From Achromobacter pulmonis (GTDB taxonomy: Bacteria; Pseudomonadota; Gammaproteobacteria; Burkholderiales; Burkholderiaceae_B): DNA of 64,000 bases. Under the pieces are notes generated by a model, which had not been told where the DNA came from, did not search any database, and saw only the letters and a program-made list of their open reading frames with translations. How positions within the stretch are numbered: position 1 is the first letter of the stretch; each line of letters opens with the position of its first letter. A program made the position numbers and the translations under genes. Shown here piece after piece: positions 55,196-63,910 of this stretch. The stretch spans positions 1-64,000 of the forward strand of contig NZ_CADIJV010000005.1 in the NCBI RefSeq assembly GCF_902859765.1. Direction: 5' to 3'.

Positions 55196-56617
55196 TTAGT
55201 CTGGTTGAACGACTTTGCCGGGGTTCAGCAGGTTCCTGGGATCGAGCGCCTGCTTGATGCGCTGCATCATGCGCAGGCGGGCGCCCGCCTTGTACTTGCG
55301 CAGGTGGCTCGTCTTGCGAGCGCCGATGCCATGCTCGGCGGAAAACGATCCTTCGAGATCGAGCACGATGCGATACAGCTCGTTGCGCAGATCGTCCTCG
55401 ATGTTTGGCGTGACTGCCGCTTCGTGCAGGCGGGACGTATGAACGCTGAAATGCAGATTCCCGTCGCCCAAGTGGCCGAAGCAGACGATTGGCAGCGCGC
55501 CATGGCGTTCTTCGATTTTCCGCGCCGACAGAACCAGGAATCGATTGACCGCCGAAATCGGCACGGAAATATCGACATTGACGACGTGCGGCTTGCTGGC
55601 CTGGGCCAGGACGATGTTCTCCCGGATCAGCCAGAAGCTCTTGGCGCGCTGCATGCTGTCGGAGATCGAGGCATCGATCAGTTCGGCGTCGTCCATCGCG
55701 GCGCCCAGCGTCTGCTCGATGCGTGCCTGCAGCGTCTCGTGCGGCGCCTGACTGTCTAGCTGCATCAGGGCAAACTGTTCGACATCCTTGTTGTCGAGAA
55801 AGGGTATTGGCATGCCGGGAAATGCGTCCGCCGCCAATTCCAGGCTGGCGCGATTCATGATCTCGAAGCTGGTGAGCTCGGTTCCCAGCGAGGCCTGGCA
55901 GCGGCGCAGGAGCGCGACCGCGCTGTCCACGTTCCGCAAGCCCATCCAGGCGCACACCGATGACGCCGGCGCGTGTTCGATCTTGAGCGTTGCCGCCGTG
56001 ATGATGCCCAGGCTACCTTCGCTGCCGATGATCAGGCCCTTGAGATCGAAGCCGGTGTTGTTCTTGCGCAGGCCGCCCAGCTCCGACACGAGTTCTCCGT
56101 CGGCGGTCAGGAACTCCAGACCCAGGCAGAGGTCGCGTGCGTTGCCAAAGCGCAGGACCTGCGCGCCGCCGGCATTGGTGGCGAGGTTGCCGCCGATCGT
56201 GCACGTGCCTTCCGAACCCAGGCTGAGCGGAAAGAGCAGGCCTTGTGCCATCAGCGATTCACGCAGGCCTTGCAAGGTGCAGCCGGCTTCCACCGTGACG
56301 GTCATGTTGGCGCGGTCGACCTTGCGGATCGCGGTCAGCCTGCGCAGGCTCAGGATGACCTGGGAGCTCGATGCGTCAGGGGTCGCGCCGGCCGCCAGCC
56401 CCGTGTTGCCGCCTTGAGGCACGATGGCAACATGCCGGTCGGCGCACTGTTGTACGACCGCGCGGGTTTGCTCGACCGATCCGGGTCGCACGACGGCGAG
56501 CGCCGATCCGTGGACCTGGCCGCGCCAGTCCGTTTCGTAACTTGCCTTGTCGTCGCCGGCCAGCACGTTGGCCGGGCCGACGATCCGGCGCAACGCGCCC
56601 AACAGTTCGTCATGCAT
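55196..56617 (-). CDS. FAD-linked 2-hydroxyacid dehydrogenase (GlcD/D2HGDH-like), second copy
   Basis: 473 residues from the ATG at 56617, with GGGGAG upstream; the frame continues but is not family-like. The FAD region contains IVPQGGNTGLAAGATPDASS and IGGNLATNAGGAQVLRFGNA. The C-terminal half contains CFGHLGDGNLHFSVH and SAEHGIGARKTSHLRKYKAG and ends LDPRNLLNPGKVV. It is closer to D-2-hydroxyglutarate/D-lactate dehydrogenases than the gene at 52238. It is divergent from an aminotransferase that could amidate or transaminate the 2-oxoacid it makes. Confidence 0.92.
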   Translation of the reverse strand: MHDELLGALRRIVGPANVLAGDDKASYETDWRGQVHGSALAVVRPGSVEQTRAVVQQCADRHVAIVPQGGNTGLAAGATPDASSSQVILSLRRLTAIRKVDRANMTVTVEAGCTLQGLRESLMAQGLLFPLSLGSEGTCTIGGNLATNAGGAQVLRFGNARDLCLGLEFLTADGELVSELGGLRKNNTGFDLKGLIIGSEGSLGIITAATLKIEHAPASSVCAWMGLRNVDSAVALLRRCQASLGTELTSFEIMNRASLELAADAFPGMPIPFLDNKDVEQFALMQLDSQAPHETLQARIEQTLGAAMDDAELIDASISDSMQRAKSFWLIRENIVLAQASKPHVVNVDISVPISAVNRFLVLSARKIEERHGALPIVCFGHLGDGNLHFSVHTSRLHEAAVTPNIEDDLRNELYRIVLDLEGSFSAEHGIGARKTSHLRKYKAGARLRMMQRIKQALDPRNLLNPGKVVQPD

Positions 56618-56902
56618 TCGATGGCTCCCCCGATATTCTTTCGGCGCCATAGCGCCATTTTGCTGGCGAGTCTGGCCGAGGATCCTTGTCTTGGAAAGGG
56701 CTGTTTCGCTGTGCGGTTCACCGTGGCGCCACGGCGTCGGTCGGGCGCCGGGGCGTCTGTTTTGCAGTGCGAAACGGCTCCTCATGGTCAGGGAGCCTTG
56801 ATCTACTGTCTGGGTATTGGCCGATGCGCGGCCCTTGCCGCCGTTGGGGAGAAGCCGCTTCGGTCGCATAGAAACAAGAACATACGATGCGTGGATGGGA
56901 CA

Positions 56903-58126
56903 ATGGATCAAAAATTCGCTGATTATTTCGTGAAGCCGCTCGAATCGCCGATTCGAGCGCTGTTTCCCTATCTCAAGGATCCGTCGATCATCGGATTTGC
57001 CGGAGGCAACCCGGCCGTCGACGTGTTTGACGTGGCGGGGCTTCGTGAGGCCATGGCCGAGGCGATGTGCGCGTCGGCCGACGGCTGGGCGCAGTACTCG
57101 GCCACCGACGGCTTGCCGCGTCTAAGGCAGGCCATCATTGGCTACATGGGCAGGCGGGGCGCGCCAGTCGACGAGGCCTCGCTGTTGCTGACGGCGGGCT
57201 CGCAACAGGCGCTGGACCTGTTGGCGCGGGTACTGGTCAATCCGGGCGACAGGATCATCGTCGAGCGGCCGACGTATCCGACGGCCATCCAGACATTCAA
57301 GTCCGCCGGCGCGCGGCTGGTTGGCGTGGATAGCGGACCCGACGGCATCTGTCTGGCGCACCTCAGAAGCATCCTGGAGGAGTCCAGCGCGAGCGGCAGA
57401 CCCAAGGCGCTTTATTGCGTGCCTACGTTCGGCAACCCCACCGGGCGGACGTTTTCCGCGCAGAACCGCCGTGGCCTGCTGGCGCTGGCGAGCGAATTCG
57501 ATCTGCTGATCATCGAGGATGATCCCTACAGCGCGCTCAGCTTCGAACCCCTGGATTTGCCGAGCCTCCATCGCCTTGCGCAGCAAGACGCGTCGACCTC
57601 CGGTCTGGTCGTGTATCTGTCGAGCCTGTCCAAAGTCATGGCTCCCGGGATGCGAATCGGCTGGATGATCGGGGCGGCTGCGCTGGTGCGGCGATGCGCC
57701 ATCGCCAAGCAATCGGTGGATCTATGCTCCAGCACCTGGACGCAGGCGGCGGCCGCGGTCTACCTCGAGGCGGGACGGCTGGAGGCGCATCTGCCGCGCG
57801 CCTGCGAAGTCTATGCGGAACGCGCCCTGGCGTTGCAGTCCTGCTTGTCCTCCCTGCTTGGCGACCGATTCGAATTCGACGCGCCACGGGGAGGCATGTT
57901 CATTTGGGGACGCTTTCCGGCGCGGGTGAATACACAGGCGTTGCTGAAAGCGTGCATCGCTCAAGGAGTGGTGTTCGTGCCGGGGGATGCGTTCTATGCC
58001 GATGACGCGGACGGCAGCACGGCGCGGCTGTGCTTCTCGATGTGCTCGCCGGATCGCATCGAAGCAGGCGTGCGCCGGCTGGCGCAGGCGCTCGACCGAT
58101 ACCAGGCCGGTCAGGTCGCCGATTGA
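56903..58126 (+). CDS. PLP-dependent class I/II aminotransferase (2-aminoadipate-aminotransferase-like)
   Basis: 407 residues from the ATG at 56903. The catalytic Lys is K244 in LSSLSKVMAPGMRIGW. Other parts are GNPAVDVF near the start, YSATDGLPRLRQAI, CVPTFGNPTGRTFSAQNRRG and IIEDDPYSALSF, the MocR/KAT-II layout without a DNA-binding domain. It interconverts 2-oxoacids and amino acids. Divergent from the FAD dehydrogenase, it could consume the 2-oxoacid product. It precedes a convergent IclR gene. Confidence 0.92.
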   Translation: MDQKFADYFVKPLESPIRALFPYLKDPSIIGFAGGNPAVDVFDVAGLREAMAEAMCASADGWAQYSATDGLPRLRQAIIGYMGRRGAPVDEASLLLTAGSQQALDLLARVLVNPGDRIIVERPTYPTAIQTFKSAGARLVGVDSGPDGICLAHLRSILEESSASGRPKALYCVPTFGNPTGRTFSAQNRRGLLALASEFDLLIIEDDPYSALSFEPLDLPSLHRLAQQDASTSGLVVYLSSLSKVMAPGMRIGWMIGAAALVRRCAIAKQSVDLCSSTWTQAAAAVYLEAGRLEAHLPRACEVYAERALALQSCLSSLLGDRFEFDAPRGGMFIWGRFPARVNTQALLKACIAQGVVFVPGDAFYADDADGSTARLCFSMCSPDRIEAGVRRLAQALDRYQAGQVAD

Positions 58127-58151
58127 TTCGGCCGATCGCCCGATGCCGGCA

Positions 58152-59006
58152 TTATCCGCTGCGGCGCGATGGCGCGTCAGGCGCCGCCGAGTACTGCAGC
58201 GCGATTTTCCTGGCGGCGGCGTTCAGTTGTGGCGCCAGTTCGGCAAGGTCGACCTTCAGGTTGGCCTTGTTCGAGATCGTGCAGTTGATGGCCGCGGGCT
58301 CGGCCGAGCTGGGCAGGGGGATATACGTTGCAATGGCGTCGATATCCGCCAGCCATGGGCCGCGCGCGCGGCAATGCCCCGCGGCGCGAAAAAGCTGTTC
58401 ATCCGCTTCGAGGTACTCGAGGCCCGCGGCGTAACTGGCGGGATCGGAAACCTTGATGCGGTTGAGCAGTGGTTCGCGCTGTTTGGCTGGATGCGCCAGG
58501 ACAAGCGCCCGGCCGATGGCGCTGTGCAGCAACGGGCTGACGCTGCCCACGTCGGGCAGGTACGGATTGGCCAGGTCGGAACGAACCGAGTCGATATAGA
58601 TGGCTTGGACCCGTTCCTGGGCCGCGAGGTTGACCGTGCAACCGGTTTCCGTGGCAAGTTGCTGCAAGACCGGTCTGGCGATCTGCCGTAGCGCGAGTCC
58701 GCCCAGTACGGGGTGCGCCAAGGTGAGCACGGCGGTGCCCAGGCGGTATGCCCCCGCCTCGTCCTGGCACAGATAGCCGAAGGCGGCGAGCGTGTAGGTC
58801 AGGCGCGAGACCGTCGCCTTGGGCAAGCCCGTGCGATCGGAAATCGTGCGATTGGTGAGCACGGGATCCGCGGCAGTGAAGGCGCGCAAGACTTCGAGCC
58901 CGCGCGCGAGGTTCATGGAGAACTGGCGGTCTTCGCCCCCCGAACTGGCCTCTTCGATTATCGGCGAAAGTCGCCGCGCGGCTTTTTGCTTGGGATGGGC
59001 GTCCAT
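58152..59006 (-). CDS. IclR-family transcriptional regulator
   Basis: 284 residues. Winged helix MNLARGLEVLRAFTAADPVL, then GLPKATVSRLTYTLAAFGYL, followed by an IclR effector domain with GSVSPLLHSAIGRALVLAHP. The N-terminal 30 residues are a basic, flexible extension. It is convergent with the aminotransferase gene and a likely regulator of the neighbouring carboxylate operon. Confidence 0.9.
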   Translation of the reverse strand: MDAHPKQKAARRLSPIIEEASSGGEDRQFSMNLARGLEVLRAFTAADPVLTNRTISDRTGLPKATVSRLTYTLAAFGYLCQDEAGAYRLGTAVLTLAHPVLGGLALRQIARPVLQQLATETGCTVNLAAQERVQAIYIDSVRSDLANPYLPDVGSVSPLLHSAIGRALVLAHPAKQREPLLNRIKVSDPASYAAGLEYLEADEQLFRAAGHCRARGPWLADIDAIATYIPLPSSAEPAAINCTISNKANLKVDLAELAPQLNAAARKIALQYSAAPDAPSRRSG

Positions 59007-59058
59007 CGCGGGCTTTCGCTCCGGTTAAACAACGGTAGGGGAGGGATTATAGTGACTG

Positions 59059-60537
59059 TCACGGCCGCGAGACCGGCAAGCGTTGATCGCCCGGGGAGGC
59101 CGACGCCGGGTCCGTCCAACCCGCGCCCAGCGCCTTGTACAAGGCAACCGCGCCACGCAGCTGCGCCAGTTGGCTAAGGGCCAGCGCGTCGCGCGCCTGG
59201 TTCACGCTGCGCTGCGCCACGAGCACCGGCAGGTAGGCGCTCAGCCCGCGCGCATAGCGTTGCGTTGCCTGCTGCCGGGCCTGTTCGCTGTCGGATGCGG
59301 CCTGGCGCAACGCGGATTGCCGCTGGCGTTCGCTGTTCCAGGCCGTCAAGGCGTCTTCCACGTCGCGCAGCGCGGACCTCACATCCCGTTCGTAGACGCG
59401 CCGCACGGCGTCGGCGTTGGCCTGCGCCGCCGTAACCCCTGCCTGTGCGCGTCCTGCATCGTAGAGGGACTGACTGCCCTGTATCGCGGCCGACCATGCC
59501 AGGCTGGCGCCCGAGAACAGGTCATGGATGACGCTGGCCGTGGAGCCGATGCCCAGCGGGATGCGGAAGGTTGGGAACCGCCCGGCCTGCGCGACACCGA
59601 TTTGCGCGGTGGCGGCGGCCAGGCGGCGTTCGTCCGCGCGCACATCGGGACGCTGGCGGATGACCTCCGAGGGCAGCGACAGCGGCAGGTCCGCCGGCAC
59701 CGGCAAGGCCGGCGTGGCAGTGGCCAGGGCGGCGTGCCAGTCGCCGGGAAACCCGCCCGCCAGCACGCCGATGGCATGGCTGAAACGGGCGATATCCGCT
59801 TGCAGCAATGGCGGCTGCGCCTCGGCCGCTTCGCGCTCGGCGCGCGCCTGGGTGACGTCGGCCAGCGCGCCCAGACCGGCGCGGTATGCCTGTTCGGCCA
59901 GCTTCTCGGCGTTTACGAGGGTGCGGATATTGTCGCGCGCGATGGTCAGGCGCACTTGCGCGGCGCGCAACCCGGCGTAATCGGACACCATTTCGGCCAC
60001 CAGGCTCACTTGCAGCGCGCGATGGTCCTCGGCCAAAGCCTGGATGCCGGCGTCGGCGGCCTCGACCGCGCGGCGCGTGCCGCCGAAAAGGTCCGGTTCC
60101 CAGCTGGCATCGACGCCCAGATGCCAGGTCCGCGCCTGTCCGCCGGGCTGCGAGGCGAGCGCTTTGCTGTCGCGCACGGCCTGGCCGGCGGCGCCGGCGG
60201 ACACCTCGGGCATGGCCGCCGCGGCGATCTGCACGCGCTCGGCGCGCGCCTGACGCAGGCGCGCCAAGGCGATGTCCAGGTCCTGGTTGTGGGCCAGGGT
60301 CTGGCCGACCAGCTTGTCCAGCAGGGGATCCTGGAAGGCGCGCCACCAGGCGCGCAGGCCGTCGTGGCCGTCGGCAGGCATGGCCGTCCCGGCCTCGGTC
60401 CAGTTCGCGGGCACGTCCAGCGTGGGCGCGCGATAGTCAGGGCCCACGGTGGCGCAACCGGACAGGCCCGCCAGCAGCGAAGCCAGCCACAGTGCGGGCC
60501 GAAGGCACCGCCACGCGCGGAGAAATGATGCATGCAT
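59059..60537 (-). CDS. NodT/OprM-type outer-membrane efflux lipoprotein
   Basis: 492 residues. A lipoprotein signal (MHASFLRAWRCLRPALWLAS, lipobox LLAGLSGC) precedes ATVGPDYRAPTLDVPANWT, the OprM/NodT start. Two internal TolC-type repeats with long helices follow; PLSLPSEVIRQRPDVRADER is the conserved hinge of the second half. It forms the outer-membrane exit duct of the FUSC efflux system, starting 10 bases after the membrane-fusion gene. Confidence 0.92.
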   Translation of the reverse strand: MHASFLRAWRCLRPALWLASLLAGLSGCATVGPDYRAPTLDVPANWTEAGTAMPADGHDGLRAWWRAFQDPLLDKLVGQTLAHNQDLDIALARLRQARAERVQIAAAAMPEVSAGAAGQAVRDSKALASQPGGQARTWHLGVDASWEPDLFGGTRRAVEAADAGIQALAEDHRALQVSLVAEMVSDYAGLRAAQVRLTIARDNIRTLVNAEKLAEQAYRAGLGALADVTQARAEREAAEAQPPLLQADIARFSHAIGVLAGGFPGDWHAALATATPALPVPADLPLSLPSEVIRQRPDVRADERRLAAATAQIGVAQAGRFPTFRIPLGIGSTASVIHDLFSGASLAWSAAIQGSQSLYDAGRAQAGVTAAQANADAVRRVYERDVRSALRDVEDALTAWNSERQRQSALRQAASDSEQARQQATQRYARGLSAYLPVLVAQRSVNQARDALALSQLAQLRGAVALYKALGAGWTDPASASPGDQRLPVSRP

Positions 60538-60547
60538 GGCCTGCCCC

Positions 60548-61477
60548 TCACATCCAGCGATGCAGCAGGGAGATCAGCCGGCCCTGGGGCATCCCGGCGC
60601 TTCCCGGTGGCGCCACTTCGATGCTGCCGGTCATGCCGGCCGCCAGCACGATCTCATGCGGGAGGTGTTCGAACTCGACGCGCACGGGAATGCGCTGCGC
60701 CAGCCGGACCCAGCTGAAAGTGGGTTCCACGCTCGGCAGCCCGCGCGCATCGGCCTGTTGGTTGGCGTCGGTGATGCCGCGCCCGATGCTCGCCACGCGT
60801 CCCGGCAACACCTGGTCGAACCCCATCAGGCGAATCCGCGCGGCGGCGCCGGGTTGGATGCCGCGCAGTTTGGTTTCCTCGAAATAGCCGGTGATCCAGA
60901 AGCTGTGGGCGTCGATCAAGGCGATATTGGGCTGGCCGGCCACGGCGTAGTCGCCTTTGTTCAAGCGCAGGTGCGTGACGTAGCCATCCGCTGGCGCACG
61001 CAGCACGGTTCGCGCCAGGTCCAGCTTTGCCCTGTCCACGGCGACCTGCGCACTGCGCAGCTCGGCCTGGGCGATGGCGGCCGCCTGTTTCGCGCGCTGG
61101 ATTTCCTCGGCGGGTACCAGGTGTTCCATGCCCTGACGGCGGCGCGCATCGTCGGTTTTCTGGCGCCAGGAAAGTTCGGCCGCCGCCAACTGCGCTTCGG
61201 CCTGGGCCAGTGCCAGCGTGAAGCTGGCGCTGTCGACCCGATAGAGCACATCGCCCTGTTTGACGTATTGATCGTCCGATACCGAGACGTCGGCGACGGC
61301 GCCGGACACCTGCGGGGCGATGCGCACGATCTGCGCGCTGACGCGGCCATCGCGTGTCCAGGGCGCGACGACGTAGGCGCGCCACAGCGCGCTGACCAGG
61401 AAGCCGGCGGCGATGACCGCGGCCAGGGTGAGTCCCGCCCGCAGAAGTTGGCTGGCGGGGAATGAGCGTTCAAACAT
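60548..61477 (-). CDS. HlyD/EmrA-type membrane fusion protein (AaeA-like)
   Basis: 309 residues from the ATG at 61477. One N-terminal membrane anchor (LLRAGLTLAAVIAAGFLVSA), then VAPWTRDGRVSAQIVRIAPQ and VSGAVADVSVSDDQYVKQGD as the first lipoyl half, a coiled-coil hairpin, and VLRAPADGYVTHLRLNKGDY as the second half. This is the pattern of the AaeA/p-hydroxybenzoate efflux adaptors. It links the FUSC pump to the NodT duct. Confidence 0.92.
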   Translation of the reverse strand: MFERSFPASQLLRAGLTLAAVIAAGFLVSALWRAYVVAPWTRDGRVSAQIVRIAPQVSGAVADVSVSDDQYVKQGDVLYRVDSASFTLALAQAEAQLAAAELSWRQKTDDARRRQGMEHLVPAEEIQRAKQAAAIAQAELRSAQVAVDRAKLDLARTVLRAPADGYVTHLRLNKGDYAVAGQPNIALIDAHSFWITGYFEETKLRGIQPGAAARIRLMGFDQVLPGRVASIGRGITDANQQADARGLPSVEPTFSWVRLAQRIPVRVEFEHLPHEIVLAAGMTGSIEVAPPGSAGMPQGRLISLLHRWM

Positions 61478-61670
61478 AGAGAACCAACAAGGAAACGAGG
61501 CAAAGGGAAAGGGCGAATTCGAACAGGCCCGGATGCCAGACCCAGCGCAGCACGCCCGTGCGCGCGAGCACGAAGCGGATGCCCAGGTAGATCGGCAGGG
61601 CGACGCAGGCGTAGACGAAGAAGGGCGGCAGGTAGATGCCGGCCACCGGGAATTCACTGAGCATGGGCAT
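61470..61670 (-). CDS. DUF1656 small membrane protein (AaeX-like)
   Basis: 66 residues with two hydrophobic helices: FPVAGIYLPPFFVYACVALP near the start and FEFALSLCLVSLLVLYV at the end. The family sits between FUSC pumps and their fusion proteins, as here, with overlaps of 17 bases upstream and 8 bases downstream. It is presumed a small inner-membrane subunit. Confidence 0.9.
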   Translation of the reverse strand: MPMLSEFPVAGIYLPPFFVYACVALPIYLGIRFVLARTGVLRWVWHPGLFEFALSLCLVSLLVLYV

Positions 61671-63789
61671 GGCTTCCAGAGGGAGATGAAACGGCGTCCG
61701 CGTGGCGCTCCAGCAGCGCGGCGATATCCAGCAGCACGACCGTCAGCCGCCGCACTTCGTTTGTCGTCGCGTGCGACTGCGCCGGCGAGCGCGCCAGGGA
61801 TTTGGCCGCGCGGCGGGCATGGCGCGCGGCCCGCGCGGGATCGCCCGCCCGCAGGCGCATGCGGCGCAGCGCGGTGTCCACCACACGCGGACACTCGGCG
61901 TTCTTGGGCGCCTGGCGCAGCCAGCGCCGCAGGCCCAGGACTTCCTGGCCCAGATGCTGGCTGGCCAGGGCCTGGGCGATGGCGCGATCCATCGCCTGCG
62001 GCTGCGTCCTGAGCAAGGCCCCCAGCTGCGTGATGCGGTGCTGCTGGCGCCACTGCCAGGCCCGCGCATCGGCGGGCGCGCCACGTAAGGTGGCCAGCGC
62101 CTCGTCCCGGATGCGCTGGCGCAGGCGCGTGACGTCGCGCGCCAGGTTGCGCGGCAGCACGATCCTGAAACCCAGCAGCGTGAAACACGTCGCCAGGACC
62201 CAGGCCGCGGCGCTATTGAGAAATAGCGCGAAGTCGTAGCGCATCGGATTGTCCGCCGCCGCCAGTGTGGTGAAGGCCACCAGATAGGCGACGCCCGCCA
62301 AGGCATGGCGCGGCATCGTGGTGGCGTACACGCCGGGCAGCCAGAACAGGATCAGGACCGCCAGCAACAGCGGCAGTCCCGCAACGTGCGGCAGCACGAT
62401 GAACGTGCACAGAAAGGCCATGGCCACGGCGGCCACCGTGCCCTTGATGAAGGCGACGGCGCCCAGGCGCGGGTCAGGGGCGGTGGACAGCAGCGCGCAT
62501 GCCGCCGCCAATCCGGCCAGCATCATGTTGCCGTTTGTCCAGCCGGTGGCGATCCAGAAGGCGCCGCCCATCAACACGGTCAGCAGGGCGCGCGCGCCGT
62601 TCTGGATGGCCGCCGCCGGGTCGCGGTGGAACGGCACGGACACGCGCGCCGGGGCGGGCCTGGGCTGGTGCAGGCGCCCGATGCCGGCCAGGGCCTGCAG
62701 GTAATCGTCGAGCTGCCTGGTCAAGCGGTCGCCCGCGAGCATCAGCGCGGCATGTTCGCGGGCATCGTCGAGCGAGGCCGCGTCGAGCACGGCCGCCAGC
62801 TGGGCACGCAGGCCGGTCAGAAGCCGGACGGCGCACGCCCGCCCGCCGGGGCCGGGTTCGCGCGCCAGGGCCTGGCCGGCTTCCCGCCAGGCCTGCTCCC
62901 ATTGCGGCCGCAGTGTTCTCAGTGTATCGAGGCTGGCACGGTGTTCGCGCTGGGGCGGCGCGCCGCCCACCAGGGCGGAAAACAGCGACACCATCGTTTG
63001 CCGCACCGTGCCGGCGCGATGGGCCAGATCGGCGGACTCGGCTTTGCCCAGCGCCAGCAGATCATCCAGGCCATAGACCTCGACAATGAGACTGCGCCGG
63101 TCTGCATCCAGCGGCTCGCCGCCGGGGTCGGCGCTGCCGTGAATGGCCTGATGATGGGTGGCCAGCACGCCCGCCGTGGCGGCAGCCAGCCGGTCTAGCT
63201 GCGAGGCCAGGCGGCTGCGCACGCTGCGGGGGCTGAACAAGGCCGACACCACCGCCAGGCAGATCACGCCAACCAGCACGGACGCGCCGCGCCCCATCAC
63301 CTGGTCGAAGGTGAGCTGCGGATGCTGCATGGCGCCAAAGGCCGCCAGGCCGACGGTGTAGCCTGCCAGCGCCGCGCCATAGGCGCGGAAATGGCGCAGC
63401 AGGGTCATGCCCACCACGCAAAGCCCCAGCCACAGGCCGAAGCCGAGCAGGAACAGCCACGGCATCTGCCCGAAGGCGCTCATCAGGACGAACGCAGCCA
63501 GCATGCCGGCCAGGGTGCCCAGAACCCGCCAGACCCCTTTGCCGATCACGGCGCCCTGGACGGGGTTGATGACGAGCAGCACGCTGGAGGCCGCCGCATA
63601 GGGCGCGTGCAATTCCAGCAGATAGGCCACTGACAAGGCCAGGCAAGCGGCCAGGATAGAACGCATCACATAGGTCGCGCGCGGTGTCGTCAGATCGAGG
63701 CAGCACAGCCCGCGCGCCAGCCCCGCCCGAAGCCGGGAAATGGCTGGAGAGACGCCTGAATCCGCTTCAGGCTGGTTCGCCGAATGCAC
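61654..63789 (-). CDS. FUSC-family aromatic-acid efflux pump (AaeB-like)
   Basis: 711-residue inner-membrane pump with two hydrophobic blocks (about 40-190 and 395-540) separated by a large cytosolic domain. Each block has the FUSC pattern, such as YVMRSILAACLALSVAYLLE and AALLTVLMGGAFWIATGWTN. The family exports fusaric acid, hydroxybenzoates and similar weak aromatic acids. It is the first gene of the four-gene efflux operon. The exporter and the catabolic locus could handle related aromatic or organic acids, though this is only spatial inference. Confidence 0.92.
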   Translation of the reverse strand: MHSANQPEADSGVSPAISRLRAGLARGLCCLDLTTPRATYVMRSILAACLALSVAYLLELHAPYAAASSVLLVINPVQGAVIGKGVWRVLGTLAGMLAAFVLMSAFGQMPWLFLLGFGLWLGLCVVGMTLLRHFRAYGAALAGYTVGLAAFGAMQHPQLTFDQVMGRGASVLVGVICLAVVSALFSPRSVRSRLASQLDRLAAATAGVLATHHQAIHGSADPGGEPLDADRRSLIVEVYGLDDLLALGKAESADLAHRAGTVRQTMVSLFSALVGGAPPQREHRASLDTLRTLRPQWEQAWREAGQALAREPGPGGRACAVRLLTGLRAQLAAVLDAASLDDAREHAALMLAGDRLTRQLDDYLQALAGIGRLHQPRPAPARVSVPFHRDPAAAIQNGARALLTVLMGGAFWIATGWTNGNMMLAGLAAACALLSTAPDPRLGAVAFIKGTVAAVAMAFLCTFIVLPHVAGLPLLLAVLILFWLPGVYATTMPRHALAGVAYLVAFTTLAAADNPMRYDFALFLNSAAAWVLATCFTLLGFRIVLPRNLARDVTRLRQRIRDEALATLRGAPADARAWQWRQQHRITQLGALLRTQPQAMDRAIAQALASQHLGQEVLGLRRWLRQAPKNAECPRVVDTALRRMRLRAGDPARAARHARRAAKSLARSPAQSHATTNEVRRLTVVLLDIAALLERHADAVSSPSGSHAHAQ

Positions 63790-63862
63790 GATGCAACCCT
63801 TCTGCAGTGACCAGAATGCATCACTGTAGGCAGGCGCAATCGTTCCGAAAAGTGAATTTATT

Positions 63863-63878
63863 GCAATCGGTCGATTGC
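63863..63878. promoter_or_regulatory. Candidate operator upstream of the efflux operon
   Basis: GCAATCG-GT-CGATTGC, a perfect 7-base-arm dyad, lies 74 bases before the FUSC start and close to the expected promoter. The upstream LysR gene may encode its ligand-responsive regulator. Confidence 0.5.
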
Positions 63879-63910
63879 GCTACGCGCACTGATTGCCGGC
63901 GTGCCAGCGC

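Noticed and set aside
55973-56902. N-terminal extension of the aminotransferase frame over the FAD dehydrogenase gene
   Set aside because: It is antisense to a clear gene and the aminotransferase start at 56903 matches the family; the extension is a shadow.
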